Assembly (NCBI GenBank): GCA_019423025.1
Contig: JAHZCD010000005.1
Location: 62,001 to 126,000, forward strand
DNA: 64,000 bases
Direction of reading: 5' to 3'
From: Haemophilus sp.
GTDB lineage: Bacteria; Pseudomonadota; Gammaproteobacteria; Enterobacterales; Pasteurellaceae
Shown here: positions 7,529 through 15,563 of the stretch, in pieces
Layout of the letters: every line of letters starts with the position of its first letter
How positions within the stretch are numbered: position 1 is the stretch's first letter
Position numbers and translations under genes: made by a program
Notes under the pieces: generated by a model
The model's database searches: none
What the model saw: only the letters and a program-made list of their open reading frames with translations
What the model was told of the DNA's origin: nothing

Positions 7529-9049
7529 TTAACGTTTTTTTACGATAAACACTAAAGCAACTAATACTGCTGCAGTTGTAACAAATCCCGCTAAACCTGA
7601 TTCTGTAAAACCAACTACAATGTAGCCTACTGCACTTGCCGTGGCAACTGTTGCCGCATAAGGTAACTGTGTGGTGACGTGATCCATGTGGTTACATTTT
7701 GCGCCAGTTGATGACAGAATCGTTGTATCCGAAACCGGTGAACAGTGGTCGCCACATACTGCGCCAGCCATAACTGCAGACAAACAAGGAAGTAATAATT
7801 CTGGTGCTGAGTTAGTCGCCATTGCCGCAGCGATTGGTAACATAATACCAAATGTCCCCCAGCTTGTCCCTGTTGAGAATGCCATTGCTGAACCAAGGAT
7901 AAATAAAATCACTGGTAAAAATTGAACTGGAATGCTGCCACTCACTAAAGAAGATAAGTATTTACCGGTTTGTGCATCACCCACCACTTTATTGATTGTC
8001 CACGCAAAGAACAGGATTGCAATTGCACCTAACATAGATTTAATACCGGCAATCCATGCTTTTCCATATTCTTGTAAAGAAACTTGGCGCTCAAGAATAA
8101 TCAATAATGTTGACATAGCAACCGCACTTGAACCACCAACAACAAGCGAAATACCTACTGTTGTATTTTCAAATGCACCTAAGAGGCTAAATGGTTTTCC
8201 ATCCGCCGCTAAGGCCTCACTACCCGTATGAATCATCATGAAAACAGTGACGGTAATTAAGACTAAAATCGGTAAAATTAAGTTGCGAACTTTACCTTTC
8301 ACACCTTCAATGACTTCTTCTTTATAATCGCGCTCCATGGCTAATTTTTCATGACGTGCCATTGATGCAATATCAAATGAGAAATAGGCCACAAAGAATA
8401 CCATTAATAATGAGAAGATCGCATAGTAGTTCATTGAACTCATAGCAACGAATGCGCCCATTGGGGTATAAGAGGTAATAGAATACGTCGCCAATAAACC
8501 TGCTACAAGAGTAATAATGTATGCCCCCCAGCTTGATACTGGCATCATGACACACATTGGTGCAGCAGTAGAATCAAGAATGTACGCTAATTTTGCACGA
8601 GAAACTTTGAAACGATCAGTAACTGGACGTGCAATCGCACCGACAGCAAGACTGTGGAAGTAATCATCGATAAATGTCACAAACACTAAAGATGCCGCTA
8701 ATAATTTCGCACCGCGACGACCTTTAATTTTATTTTGTGCCCATTCAGCAAACGCACGGTTGCTGCCTGACACAGTTAAAAGTGCGGTCAATACGCCAAG
8801 TAAAACTAAGAAAAACACGATATTCATATTTGAATTCATGCCTTCTTCGCTACTATAAACTAATGCCACAACATTATCTTTTAAATAAATAAGTGCATTC
8901 AATGGGTTGAAATCAACCAACATTAACGCACCGACAATAATCCCTGCACTGAGGGACACCAAAACCCGACGAGTTGCAATTGCTAAAATAATCGCAAGTA
9001 ATGCGGGTATAATTGAATAAATAGATGAAGAATAATCGACTAGTTCCAT
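7529..9049 (-). CDS. NhaC-superfamily transporter under lysine riboswitch control, probable lysine carrier
   Basis: 506-residue inner-membrane protein with about 12 hydrophobic segments. FIDDYFHSLAVGAIARPVTDRFKVSRAKLAYILDSTAAPMCVMMPVSSW (about 126-174) and SAVMAGAVCGDHCSPVSDTTILSSTGAKCNHMDHV (about 422-456) are the signature blocks of the NhaC family, usually annotated as Na+/H+ antiporters. The leader is a full lysine riboswitch. Comparative work on the L-box (Rodionov and colleagues, 2003) proposed lysine transport for NhaC-type proteins controlled in this way in gamma-proteobacteria. Lysine uptake is therefore the better inference than sodium extrusion. It stands alone between two terminators and leads away from hns. 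An uptake sequence lies inside the gene near 8780. Confidence 0.87.
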   Translation of the reverse strand: MELVDYSSSIYSIIPALLAIILAIATRRVLVSLSAGIIVGALMLVDFNPLNALIYLKDNVVALVYSSEEGMNSNMNIVFFLVLLGVLTALLTVSGSNRAFAEWAQNKIKGRRGAKLLAASLVFVTFIDDYFHSLAVGAIARPVTDRFKVSRAKLAYILDSTAAPMCVMMPVSSWGAYIITLVAGLLATYSITSYTPMGAFVAMSSMNYYAIFSLLMVFFVAYFSFDIASMARHEKLAMERDYKEEVIEGVKGKVRNLILPILVLITVTVFMMIHTGSEALAADGKPFSLLGAFENTTVGISLVVGGSSAVAMSTLLIILERQVSLQEYGKAWIAGIKSMLGAIAILFFAWTINKVVGDAQTGKYLSSLVSGSIPVQFLPVILFILGSAMAFSTGTSWGTFGIMLPIAAAMATNSAPELLLPCLSAVMAGAVCGDHCSPVSDTTILSSTGAKCNHMDHVTTQLPYAATVATASAVGYIVVGFTESGLAGFVTTAAVLVALVFIVKKR

Positions 9050-9112
9050 TAAGTTATACCTAATAATTTAATGGAGACAACGGCAAGAAAAGACACAATT
9101 ATGACCAGACCG

Positions 9113-9290
9113 AACCGTAGCGCTCCATAGTTAATACACAAAAACTATGACAGTCACGTTCCTTTCGAAGACGTGACCAACCGAATAAGATGACGCCTAT
9201 TCGATTTCGGCAATCATTCCTTTCCTTTCCCTTCAACGCTATCCACTCCAGGAAAATACTTATAATGACCGCACCTCTACTGTTGTATAG
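9113..9290 (-). ncRNA. Lysine riboswitch (L-box)
   Basis: On the minus strand, in order: GTAGAGGTGCGG (from 9280), GAAGGG, GATTGCCGAAA, GACTGTCATAG and CTATGGAGCGCTAC (ending about 9116). These are the conserved core elements of the lysine aptamer in the right order and spacing, closed by GTAG/CTAC pairing. No terminator with a U-run follows. The transporter Shine-Dalgarno is about 60 bases downstream, and CTCCAT near 9070-9075 can pair with ATGGAG of the aptamer. Control is therefore probably at translation through alternative pairing. The mechanism is inference; the aptamer itself is clear. Confidence 0.9.
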
Positions 9291-9442
9291 GATGGTGAGA
9301 GATTACATTAAAATGAATAAAATTACCAATAAAATCTTGCACTTTCAGTGAAATCTATTCTTTTATTAAAAATGACGTATTAAGTTGTTAATTCATTGTT
9401 ACACAATTTTATGAGTAAACGATTGCAATAGTATAGAAAACA

Positions 9443-9509
9443 GGTCACTCCATAATATGGAGTATGATGAGATCAGACCAATTAATTCTTTAAATTAGGC
9501 GAATTAATA
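9443..9509. promoter_or_regulatory. Tandem inverted repeats in the hns upstream region
   Basis: First structure: ACTCCAT (9447-9453), AAT, ATGGAGT (9457-9463), enclosed by GGTC (9443-9446) and GACC (9476-9479). Second: ATTAATTC (9481-9488) with GAATTAAT (9501-9508). They lie about 80-145 bases before hns in the AT-rich gap that starts at 9301, which holds nothing else I can name. They could be operators or leader hairpins. The role is unknown. Confidence 0.4.
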
Positions 9510-9588
9510 TTTACCAAATATATTATTTTCGCTATTATTGTTTTCCCTAAAATAATTAAGCATTCACACACATAAAAAAGAGGACATC

Positions 9589-9993
9589 ATGAACGAATTA
9601 ACAAAAGGTTTAACTAACCTTCGTAGTTTACGCGCCGCTGTACGCGATTTAACATTAGAACAAGCTGAAAGTTCACTTTTAAAATTACAAGCTGCTGTTG
9701 AAGAAAAACGTGCTCAAGCAGCTGAAATTGAACAAGCGGAACAAGAGCGTCGTGCGCGTATCGCAAAATATAAAGAATTAATTAAACAAGAAGGTATCAC
9801 TGCGGAAGAATTAACTGCAATTATCGGTATTGCGCCTTCTTCAATTCGTAAAAAACGCGAACCTCGTCCAGCAAAATACAAATATACTGATGAAACTGGT
9901 CAAGAAAGAACATGGACTGGTCAAGGCCGCACACCTCGTGTGATTCAAAAGGCCTTAGATAAAGGTGCCTCTTTAGCTTCTTTCGAAATCTAA
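9589..9993 (+). CDS. hns: H-NS family nucleoid-associated protein
   Basis: 134-residue DNA-binding protein that silences AT-rich and horizontally acquired DNA. Residues 1-75 form the oligomerisation helices, with heptad-like Leu and many Glu/Arg. A linker RKKREPRPAK precedes the C-terminal domain YKYTDETGQERTWTGQGRTPRVIQKAL (about 94-121), whose QGRTPR loop inserts in the DNA minor groove. Length and domains fit full H-NS. A good ribosome site (AGAGGA) precedes ATG 9589. It lies upstream of purU-aroA with its own terminator, an order I recall from H. influenzae. It is relevant to the AT-rich foreign genes elsewhere in the window. Confidence 0.94.
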   Translation: MNELTKGLTNLRSLRAAVRDLTLEQAESSLLKLQAAVEEKRAQAAEIEQAEQERRARIAKYKELIKQEGITAEELTAIIGIAPSSIRKKREPRPAKYKYTDETGQERTWTGQGRTPRVIQKALDKGASLASFEI

Positions 9994-10011
9994 TTTCATT
10001 ATCAACTATGT

Positions 10012-10043
10012 AGAACCCATTTTTTATGGGTTCTCTTTTTTTA
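10012..10043 (+). terminator. Terminator of hns
   Basis: AGAACCCAT (10012-10020), TTTTT, ATGGGTTCT (10026-10034), then C and eight T. Strong intrinsic terminator separating hns from purU. Confidence 0.88.
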
Positions 10044-10065
10044 TTTACCTTGCAAAATATTCATT

Positions 10066-10902
10066 ATGTTAGAAAAGAAAATATTACTGACTGACTGTCC
10101 TGATGACAAAGGCTTAATCGCCAAAATCACCAATATTTGTTACAAACATCAATTAAATATCCTTCACAATAATGAGTTCGTTGATTTCGAAACGAAACAT
10201 TTCTTTATGCGTACCGAATTGGAAGGCATTTTTAACGAAGAAACCTTGTTAGCTGACTTAAATTATAGTTTGCCGTCGGGGACAAATTGCCGCCTAATCA
10301 GCGCACAACGTAAACGTATCGTGATTTTAGTGACCAAAGAAGCACACTGTTTAGGTGATATTTTAATGAAAAATTACTACGGTGCATTAGATGTAGAAAT
10401 TGCGGCAGTAATTGGAAATCACGATAATTTACGCGAATTAGTTGAACGCTTTGATATTCCATTCCATTGCGTCAGTCATGAAGGTCTCTCTCGTGTGGAA
10501 CACGATAAATTGCTCGCTGAAAAAATTGATGAATATGCACCTGATTATATTGTTTTAGCTAAATATATGCGTGTATTAAATCCGGAATTCGTCGCGCGTT
10601 ATCCAAATCGTGTGATTAATATTCACCATTCATTCTTACCCGCATTTATTGGGGCAAAACCCTATCAACAAGCTTATGAGCGCGGCGTAAAAATTATTGG
10701 TGCAACGGCTCACTTTATTAATAATGAATTAGATCAAGGTCCGATTATTATGCAAAACGTGATTAACGTGGATCACACTTACTCTGCCGATGCCATGATG
10801 CGTGCAGGCCGAGATGTGGAAAAAACAGTATTAAGCCGTGCGCTTGATCTTGCCTTACATGATCGTATTTTTGTGTATAAAAATAAAACGGTGGTCTTGT
10901 AA
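10066..10902 (+). CDS. purU: Formyltetrahydrofolate deformylase
   Basis: Hydrolyses 10-formyltetrahydrofolate to tetrahydrofolate and formate, balancing one-carbon pools and feeding formate to PurT. 278 residues (E. coli PurU 280). An N-terminal ACT domain (about 5-85, ILLTDCPDDKGLIAKITN) is followed by the formyltransferase-type catalytic domain. NIHHSFLPAFIGAKPYQQAYERGVKIIGATAHF (about 185-217) carries the conserved Asn, His and substrate loop, and ELDQGPII the catalytic Asp. Its stop overlaps the aroA start by one base (TAATG at 10900-10904), so the two genes are translationally coupled. Confidence 0.95.
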   Translation: MLEKKILLTDCPDDKGLIAKITNICYKHQLNILHNNEFVDFETKHFFMRTELEGIFNEETLLADLNYSLPSGTNCRLISAQRKRIVILVTKEAHCLGDILMKNYYGALDVEIAAVIGNHDNLRELVERFDIPFHCVSHEGLSRVEHDKLLAEKIDEYAPDYIVLAKYMRVLNPEFVARYPNRVINIHHSFLPAFIGAKPYQQAYERGVKIIGATAHFINNELDQGPIIMQNVINVDHTYSADAMMRAGRDVEKTVLSRALDLALHDRIFVYKNKTVVL

Positions 10903-12200
10903 TGAAAGCTATCACTTTAGAGCCAATTTCTCGCATTGAAGGTGAGATCAACTTACCTGGCTCGAAAAGTTTATCAAACCGTGCATTATTATTAGCAGCA
11001 TTAGCTAAAGGTACCACAACGGTCACTAACTTATTAGACAGCGATGACATTCGTCATATGCTAAACGCCCTTAAAGCTTTAGGTGTAAATTACCAGCTTT
11101 CTGAAGACAAAACTTGCTGTGAAGTTGAAGGCTTAGGTGGCGCATTTCAGGTTGAAAATGGCTTATCACTGTTTCTAGGCAATGCTGGTACGGCCATGCG
11201 TCCTTTAACCGCTGCGCTTTGTTTAAAAGGCGATACCGAAGGCGAAGTTATTTTGACCGGTGAGCCACGTATGAAAGAGCGTCCAATCAAACATTTGGTG
11301 GATGCGCTTCTTCAAGCGGGTGCCAATGTTCGTTATTTAGAAAATGACGGTTACCCACCAGTTGCGATTCGCAATCAAGGGATTAAAGGTGGCGTGATTA
11401 AAATTGACGGTTCAATTTCTTCTCAATTTTTGACCGCACTTTTAATGGCTGCACCTCTTGCTGAAGGCGATTTAGATATCCATATTGTGGGTGATTTAGT
11501 TTCAAAACCTTATATTGATATCACCCTCGCGATGATGAAAGATTTTGGTGTTTCAGTTGAAAATCAACATTATCAAGTGTTTAAAGTGAAAGGTAACCAG
11601 TCCTATTTGTCACCAGGTAAATACATGGTAGAGGGTGATGCCTCATCTGCCTCTTATTTCCTCGCAGCCGCCGCGATTAAAGGCAACGTAAAAGTGACGG
11701 GAATTGGCAAACATTCCATTCAAGGCGACCGACTATTTGCCGACGTGCTAGAAAAAATGGGAGCCAAAATCACTTGGGGTGAAGATTTTATTCAGGCAGA
11801 ACAAGCTGAACTCCATGGCATTGATATGGATATGAATCACATTCCTGATGCAGCTATGACGATTGCCACAACTGCCTTATTTGCCAAGGGTGAAACCGTT
11901 ATTCGCAATATTTATAACTGGCGCGTGAAAGAAACTGATCGCCTTGCTGCAATGGCTGCTGAGTTACGAAAAGTCGGTGCGGAAGTTGAAGAAGGTGAAG
12001 ATTTTATTCGCATTCAACCGCTTGCCCTTTCTCAATTTAAACATGCCGAAATTGAGACCTATAATGATCATCGTATGGCAATGTGCTTTGCGTTGATTGC
12101 ATTATCGGATACCCCCGTCACGATTTTAGATCCCAAATGTACGGATAAAACCTTTCCCACATTCTTCGATGAATTTGAGAAATTAAGTATTCGAAGCTAA
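10902..12200 (+). CDS. aroA: 3-phosphoshikimate 1-carboxyvinyltransferase (EPSP synthase)
   Basis: Sixth step of the shikimate pathway, joining phosphoenolpyruvate to shikimate-3-phosphate. 432 residues (E. coli 427). LPGSKSLSNRALLLAALAKG near residue 19 binds shikimate phosphate, LFLGNAGTAMRPLTA near 91 is the PEP/glyphosate loop with the class I Gly-Thr-Ala-Met-Arg-Pro order, and RVKETDRLAAMA near 343 is the second signature. Intact enzyme, overlapping purU by one base. The hairpin at 12213 lies just after it, but the T-run favours the opposite strand. Confidence 0.96.
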   Translation: MKAITLEPISRIEGEINLPGSKSLSNRALLLAALAKGTTTVTNLLDSDDIRHMLNALKALGVNYQLSEDKTCCEVEGLGGAFQVENGLSLFLGNAGTAMRPLTAALCLKGDTEGEVILTGEPRMKERPIKHLVDALLQAGANVRYLENDGYPPVAIRNQGIKGGVIKIDGSISSQFLTALLMAAPLAEGDLDIHIVGDLVSKPYIDITLAMMKDFGVSVENQHYQVFKVKGNQSYLSPGKYMVEGDASSASYFLAAAAIKGNVKVTGIGKHSIQGDRLFADVLEKMGAKITWGEDFIQAEQAELHGIDMDMNHIPDAAMTIATTALFAKGETVIRNIYNWRVKETDRLAAMAAELRKVGAEVEEGEDFIRIQPLALSQFKHAEIETYNDHRMAMCFALIALSDTPVTILDPKCTDKTFPTFFDEFEKLSIRS

Positions 12201-12206
12201 AAACAC

Positions 12207-12234
12207 ATAAAAAAGCACCGAGTATTCGGTGCTT
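12207..12234 (-). terminator. Terminator of folE
   Basis: AAGCACCGA (12213-12221), GTAT, TCGGTGCTT (12226-12234). Read on the minus strand it is followed by six T, so it mainly ends folE. It may also slow plus-strand transcription from aroA. Confidence 0.78.
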
Positions 12235-12241
12235 CTGCTCA

Positions 12242-12898
12242 TTACTTCTGAATGGAAGATAAAAATTCTTTTCGAGTTTCGCGATCTTCTAAAAAGACCC
12301 CGCCATAGGCTGATGTCACGGTATAACTATGGGTATCTTTTACTCCGCGAGCTTTCACACAGAAATGTGTTGCTTTCACATAAACTGCCACATCATCAGT
12401 TTCTAAAATGGTTTGAAATGCCGTTAAAAGCTGTTCGGTTAAACGCTCTTGCACTTGCGGACGCTGCGCAAAAAACGCCACAATGCGATTGATTTTAGAC
12501 AAGCCAATCACCCAATCTTTGGGATAATATGCCACAGCAACATTGCCATCAATTGTCACAAAATGGTGTTCGCAAGTACTGGTTAAGGTGATGTCATTCA
12601 CTTGCACCATTTCGCTCACTTTCATTTGGTTTTTGATTTTCGTCATTTTCGGGAAATTGGCATAATCCATTCCACTGAAAATTTCATCAATAAACATTTT
12701 GGCTAAGCGATTTGGCGTTTCTTCTAAGCTATCATCACGCAGATCTAACCCAATCAATTTCATCACTTCACGCATATGCGAGGCAATCGCCGCACGGCGC
12801 TCATCTTTACATTGAGTCGGATCAATCATTGGGGTTTCGATGCCTTTGGCTACCAAGGCGCGGCGGACATTTTCCGCATCAGGTGAAATCGCGTTCAT
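12242..12898 (-). CDS. folE: GTP cyclohydrolase I
   Basis: Converts GTP to 7,8-dihydroneopterin triphosphate, the first step of folate synthesis; in gamma-proteobacteria the product also feeds queuosine synthesis (queC lies at 58169). 218 residues (E. coli 222). TCEHHFVTIDG near residue 110 and HFCVKARGV near 180 supply the Cys and His residues of the zinc and active site, and YPKDWVIGLSKINRIVAFFAQRPQVQERLT is the conserved core. Divergent from moeA, whose translation starts 155 bases away. Confidence 0.96.
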   Translation of the reverse strand: MNAISPDAENVRRALVAKGIETPMIDPTQCKDERRAAIASHMREVMKLIGLDLRDDSLEETPNRLAKMFIDEIFSGMDYANFPKMTKIKNQMKVSEMVQVNDITLTSTCEHHFVTIDGNVAVAYYPKDWVIGLSKINRIVAFFAQRPQVQERLTEQLLTAFQTILETDDVAVYVKATHFCVKARGVKDTHSYTVTSAYGGVFLEDRETRKEFLSSIQK

Positions 12899-13053
12899 TC
12901 ACTTTCCATTTATAAAAAAATAATGCGGCATTTTAGCAAAAGATGAATTATTCGTAAAATGCGAAAAATCACCCTAATTTATTAATTTCCTTCATATTGT
13001 ATTTCGGGCTACAATATATCCACTTTTATTTCGCTCAACCCAAAGGATTGATT

Positions 13054-14271
13054 ATGTTGCCACTTGAAGATGCCTTGGCGCAAATGCTCAACCAACTTCC
13101 CTTCCCAACAAAAACTGAAACACTGGCTTTAACTGAAGCCGCGGATCGTGTCTGTGCGGAAGATGTAATTTCTCCAATTAACGTGCCTTCTTTTGATAAC
13201 TCTGCGATGGATGGTTATGCAGTTCGTTTAGCCGATTTACAGCAATCCATGACGCTTTCTGTTGCAGGAAAATCCTTTGCAGGCAATCCATTTCAAGGGG
13301 AATGGGTAGCACAAAGTGCGGTCAGAATTATGACGGGTGCAATGATTCCTGAAGGTGCCGATGCGGTGGTTATGCAAGAAGAGGTCACCGTCAATGAAGA
13401 TGGTTCTGTTACCTTTGCGGCCTTGCCTAAAGCCAATCAGAATATTCGCCGTATTGGTGAAGATGTGAAAAAAGGTGATGTGGTATTACATCAAGGGGAT
13501 GAGTTAAATGCCGTATCTTTACCTTTACTTGCTTCATTAGGCATCGCTGAAGTGAAAGCTTTCCCACGATTAAAAGTGGCAGTGCTTTCAACCGGCGATG
13601 AATTAATGCCTGTTGGCAAACCATTAGAAGCGGGACAAATCTACGATACCAACCGTTTCACCGTGAAATTAATGCTAGAAAAATTAAATTGTGACGTGCT
13701 CGACTTCGGTATTCTGCCAGATAACCAAGCTGAATTTGAAGCGGCTTTTGTGAAAGCACAAGCTCAGGCAGATCTTGTGATCACAAGCGGTGGTGTTTCG
13801 GTGGGTGAAGCTGACTTCACGAAAACCGTATTAGAAAAAGTGGGTCAAGTAAATTTCTGGAAAATTGCGATGAAACCTGGCAAGCCATTTGCTTTTGGTA
13901 AATTAGAAAATGCTTGGTTCTGCGGTTTACCTGGCAATCCCGTTTCTGCATTAGTGACATTCTATCAATTAGTGCAACCGGCTATTGCCAAATTAAGCGG
14001 TAAAAAACACCCGAAAAAACAACCGCACTTTCAAGCGATTGCTCAAACCAATTTGAAAAAAGCGCCAGGGCGTTTAGATTTCCAACGTGGTTTCTATCAA
14101 ATCAATGAAAATGGTCAACTTGAAGTGCAACCAGTGGGTTTCCAAGGGTCACATTTATTCAGTTCTTTTGTGAAAAGTAACTGTTTTATTCGCCTCGAAA
14201 AAGATCGCGGCAATGTGACTGCAGGCGAAATCGTCACCATTGAACCGTTTAATCACCTATTGGGGCAATAA
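13054..14271 (+). CDS. moeA: Molybdopterin molybdenumtransferase
   Basis: Inserts molybdate into adenylated molybdopterin to finish the molybdenum cofactor. I place the start at ATG 13054 (MLPLEDALAQ), which follows AAAGGA at 13042-13047 and aligns with MoeA. The frame is open back to 12997 but that extension has no ribosome site. The resulting 405 residues compare with 411 in E. coli. PSFDNSAMDGYAVR near residue 42 is the family signature, VAVLSTGDELM and TSGGVSVGEADF belong to the MogA-like catalytic domain, and PGNPVSALVTFY follows. An uptake sequence (13314-13325) lies within the gene. moeB overlaps its stop by one base. Confidence 0.94.
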   Translation: MLPLEDALAQMLNQLPFPTKTETLALTEAADRVCAEDVISPINVPSFDNSAMDGYAVRLADLQQSMTLSVAGKSFAGNPFQGEWVAQSAVRIMTGAMIPEGADAVVMQEEVTVNEDGSVTFAALPKANQNIRRIGEDVKKGDVVLHQGDELNAVSLPLLASLGIAEVKAFPRLKVAVLSTGDELMPVGKPLEAGQIYDTNRFTVKLMLEKLNCDVLDFGILPDNQAEFEAAFVKAQAQADLVITSGGVSVGEADFTKTVLEKVGQVNFWKIAMKPGKPFAFGKLENAWFCGLPGNPVSALVTFYQLVQPAIAKLSGKKHPKKQPHFQAIAQTNLKKAPGRLDFQRGFYQINENGQLEVQPVGFQGSHLFSSFVKSNCFIRLEKDRGNVTAGEIVTIEPFNHLLGQ

Positions 14272-14993
14272 TGGCTGAATTAAGTTACGAAGAAGAACTG
14301 CGCTATAACCGCCAAATCATCTTAAAAGCGGTTGATTTTGACGGACAAGAAAAGCTGAAAGACAGCCGAATGTTAATTGTCGGTCTGGGTGGTTTAGGCT
14401 GTGCGGCAAGTCAATATCTTGCATCGGCTGGCGTGGGTCATTTAACCTTGTTGGATTTTGACACGGTATCGCTTTCTAATTTGCAACGTCAGGTATTACA
14501 TACCGATAGCAGATTAAATATGCCTAAAGTGGAATCAGCAAAAATTGCGTTACAACAGATTAATCCACACGTAGAAATTGAAACCATCAATGCACAACTT
14601 TCCGAAGAAAAACTCGCGGAAATCATACCGCACTTTGATGTGATATTAGATTGTACCGATAACGTGGATATTCGTAATGCGCTCGATCGTGGGTGCGAAC
14701 AAGCGAAGATCCCGCTTGTTTCTGGTGCTGCGATCCGTTTAGAAGGACAGGTTTCCGTCTTTACTTATGAACCCAATACCCCAACCTATCGCCAACTTAG
14801 CCAACTCTTTGGACAAAATGTTTTAAGCTGTGTAGAAGCGGGCGTACTGGCGCCAATCGTGGGGATTGTGGGTTCAATTCAAGCCTTAGAAGCCATCAAA
14901 GTGCGGTTAAAAATCGGTTCAAATTTATGTGGACGCTTATTGTTAATCGATGGATTAACCATGCGTGTCCGAGAAATGAAATTGCCCGTTTAA
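14271..14993 (+). CDS. moeB: Molybdopterin-synthase adenylyltransferase, zinc-site-less form
   Basis: E1-like enzyme that adenylates the C terminus of MoaD so sulfur can be added during molybdopterin synthesis. 240 residues. VGLGGLGCAASQYLASAGVGHLTLLDFD (about 37-64) is the nucleotide-binding loop, and the conserved Arg/Asn/Gln block (SLSNLQRQ) and DCTDN are present. The two CxxC pairs that bind structural zinc in E. coli MoeB are missing. CYRC is replaced by TYRQ, and the protein stops at REMKLPV just before where the last CxxC would be. It is otherwise intact, overlaps moeA by one base, and probably works without zinc. Confidence 0.92.
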   Translation: MAELSYEEELRYNRQIILKAVDFDGQEKLKDSRMLIVGLGGLGCAASQYLASAGVGHLTLLDFDTVSLSNLQRQVLHTDSRLNMPKVESAKIALQQINPHVEIETINAQLSEEKLAEIIPHFDVILDCTDNVDIRNALDRGCEQAKIPLVSGAAIRLEGQVSVFTYEPNTPTYRQLSQLFGQNVLSCVEAGVLAPIVGIVGSIQALEAIKVRLKIGSNLCGRLLLIDGLTMRVREMKLPV

Positions 14994-15069
14994 GTTTTCT
15001 CTTAACATTTAGGCAGACAGAAAGTTTGTCTAAACAAATCATTATTATGACTTAGTATTGAAACAACGT

Positions 15070-15333
15070 ATGGGTAATATTATCTTTGAATGTTTTTTCC
15101 GTTTATTTTTTGAAGGGTTATTTGAATTTTTATTCAATAAATATTCCAAATTAAGTTGGGGATTATGGTGTACATTTTCCCTACTATTTGGTTTCTATTT
15201 CTTTGCTTTCCTTAATATGGACAAATCTGCTTGGGTAATTTGTTTATTAGCTATTCTAGCTGGTGGACTTACGATGCTTATTACCCTAGCCTTCGTTTTT
15301 TTAATTGAAAAATTGATGTTGAGGAAAAAATAA
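15070..15333 (+). CDS. Small membrane protein of unknown function
   Basis: 87 residues from ATG 15070 (MGNIIFECFF). The frame can also begin at TTG 15058, giving 91. Neither has a convincing Shine-Dalgarno. The N terminus is an amphipathic Phe-rich stretch, followed by two hydrophobic segments (about 30-50 and 57-80) and a basic end LMLRKK. It is unrelated by sequence to moeB or yedE as far as I can see, and no family is recognised. Expression is uncertain, but the hydrophobic pattern and the aligned stop favour a real gene. Confidence 0.5.
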   Translation: MGNIIFECFFRLFFEGLFEFLFNKYSKLSWGLWCTFSLLFGFYFFAFLNMDKSAWVICLLAILAGGLTMLITLAFVFLIEKLMLRKK

Positions 15334-15563
15334 GTGCTATAGATTGACTTTATTCTCTCATATTAAAACTCAAAATTACCCACAAATAATTATCCATCCC
15401 CTCGTGCATTACCCAAAAACAAATGCTATTATCTTGCTCGACAATTCATTTGTCTTATATCGCAAGTTTTGTGTATAGGAAAATGGCAGACACTTCAAAA
15501 ATCTCTTCATTTTATACCACACTTGCAAATTATCATTTCATCAGTTTAAGGATTAACTCTCTC

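Noticed and set aside
12712..12915. Plus-strand frame over folE
   Set aside because: Antisense shadow of folE without ribosome site or recognisable protein features.
15423..15563. N-terminal extension of yedE to 15423
   Set aside because: No homology and no ribosome site; ATG 15564 has TAAGGA upstream and matches the YedE start.
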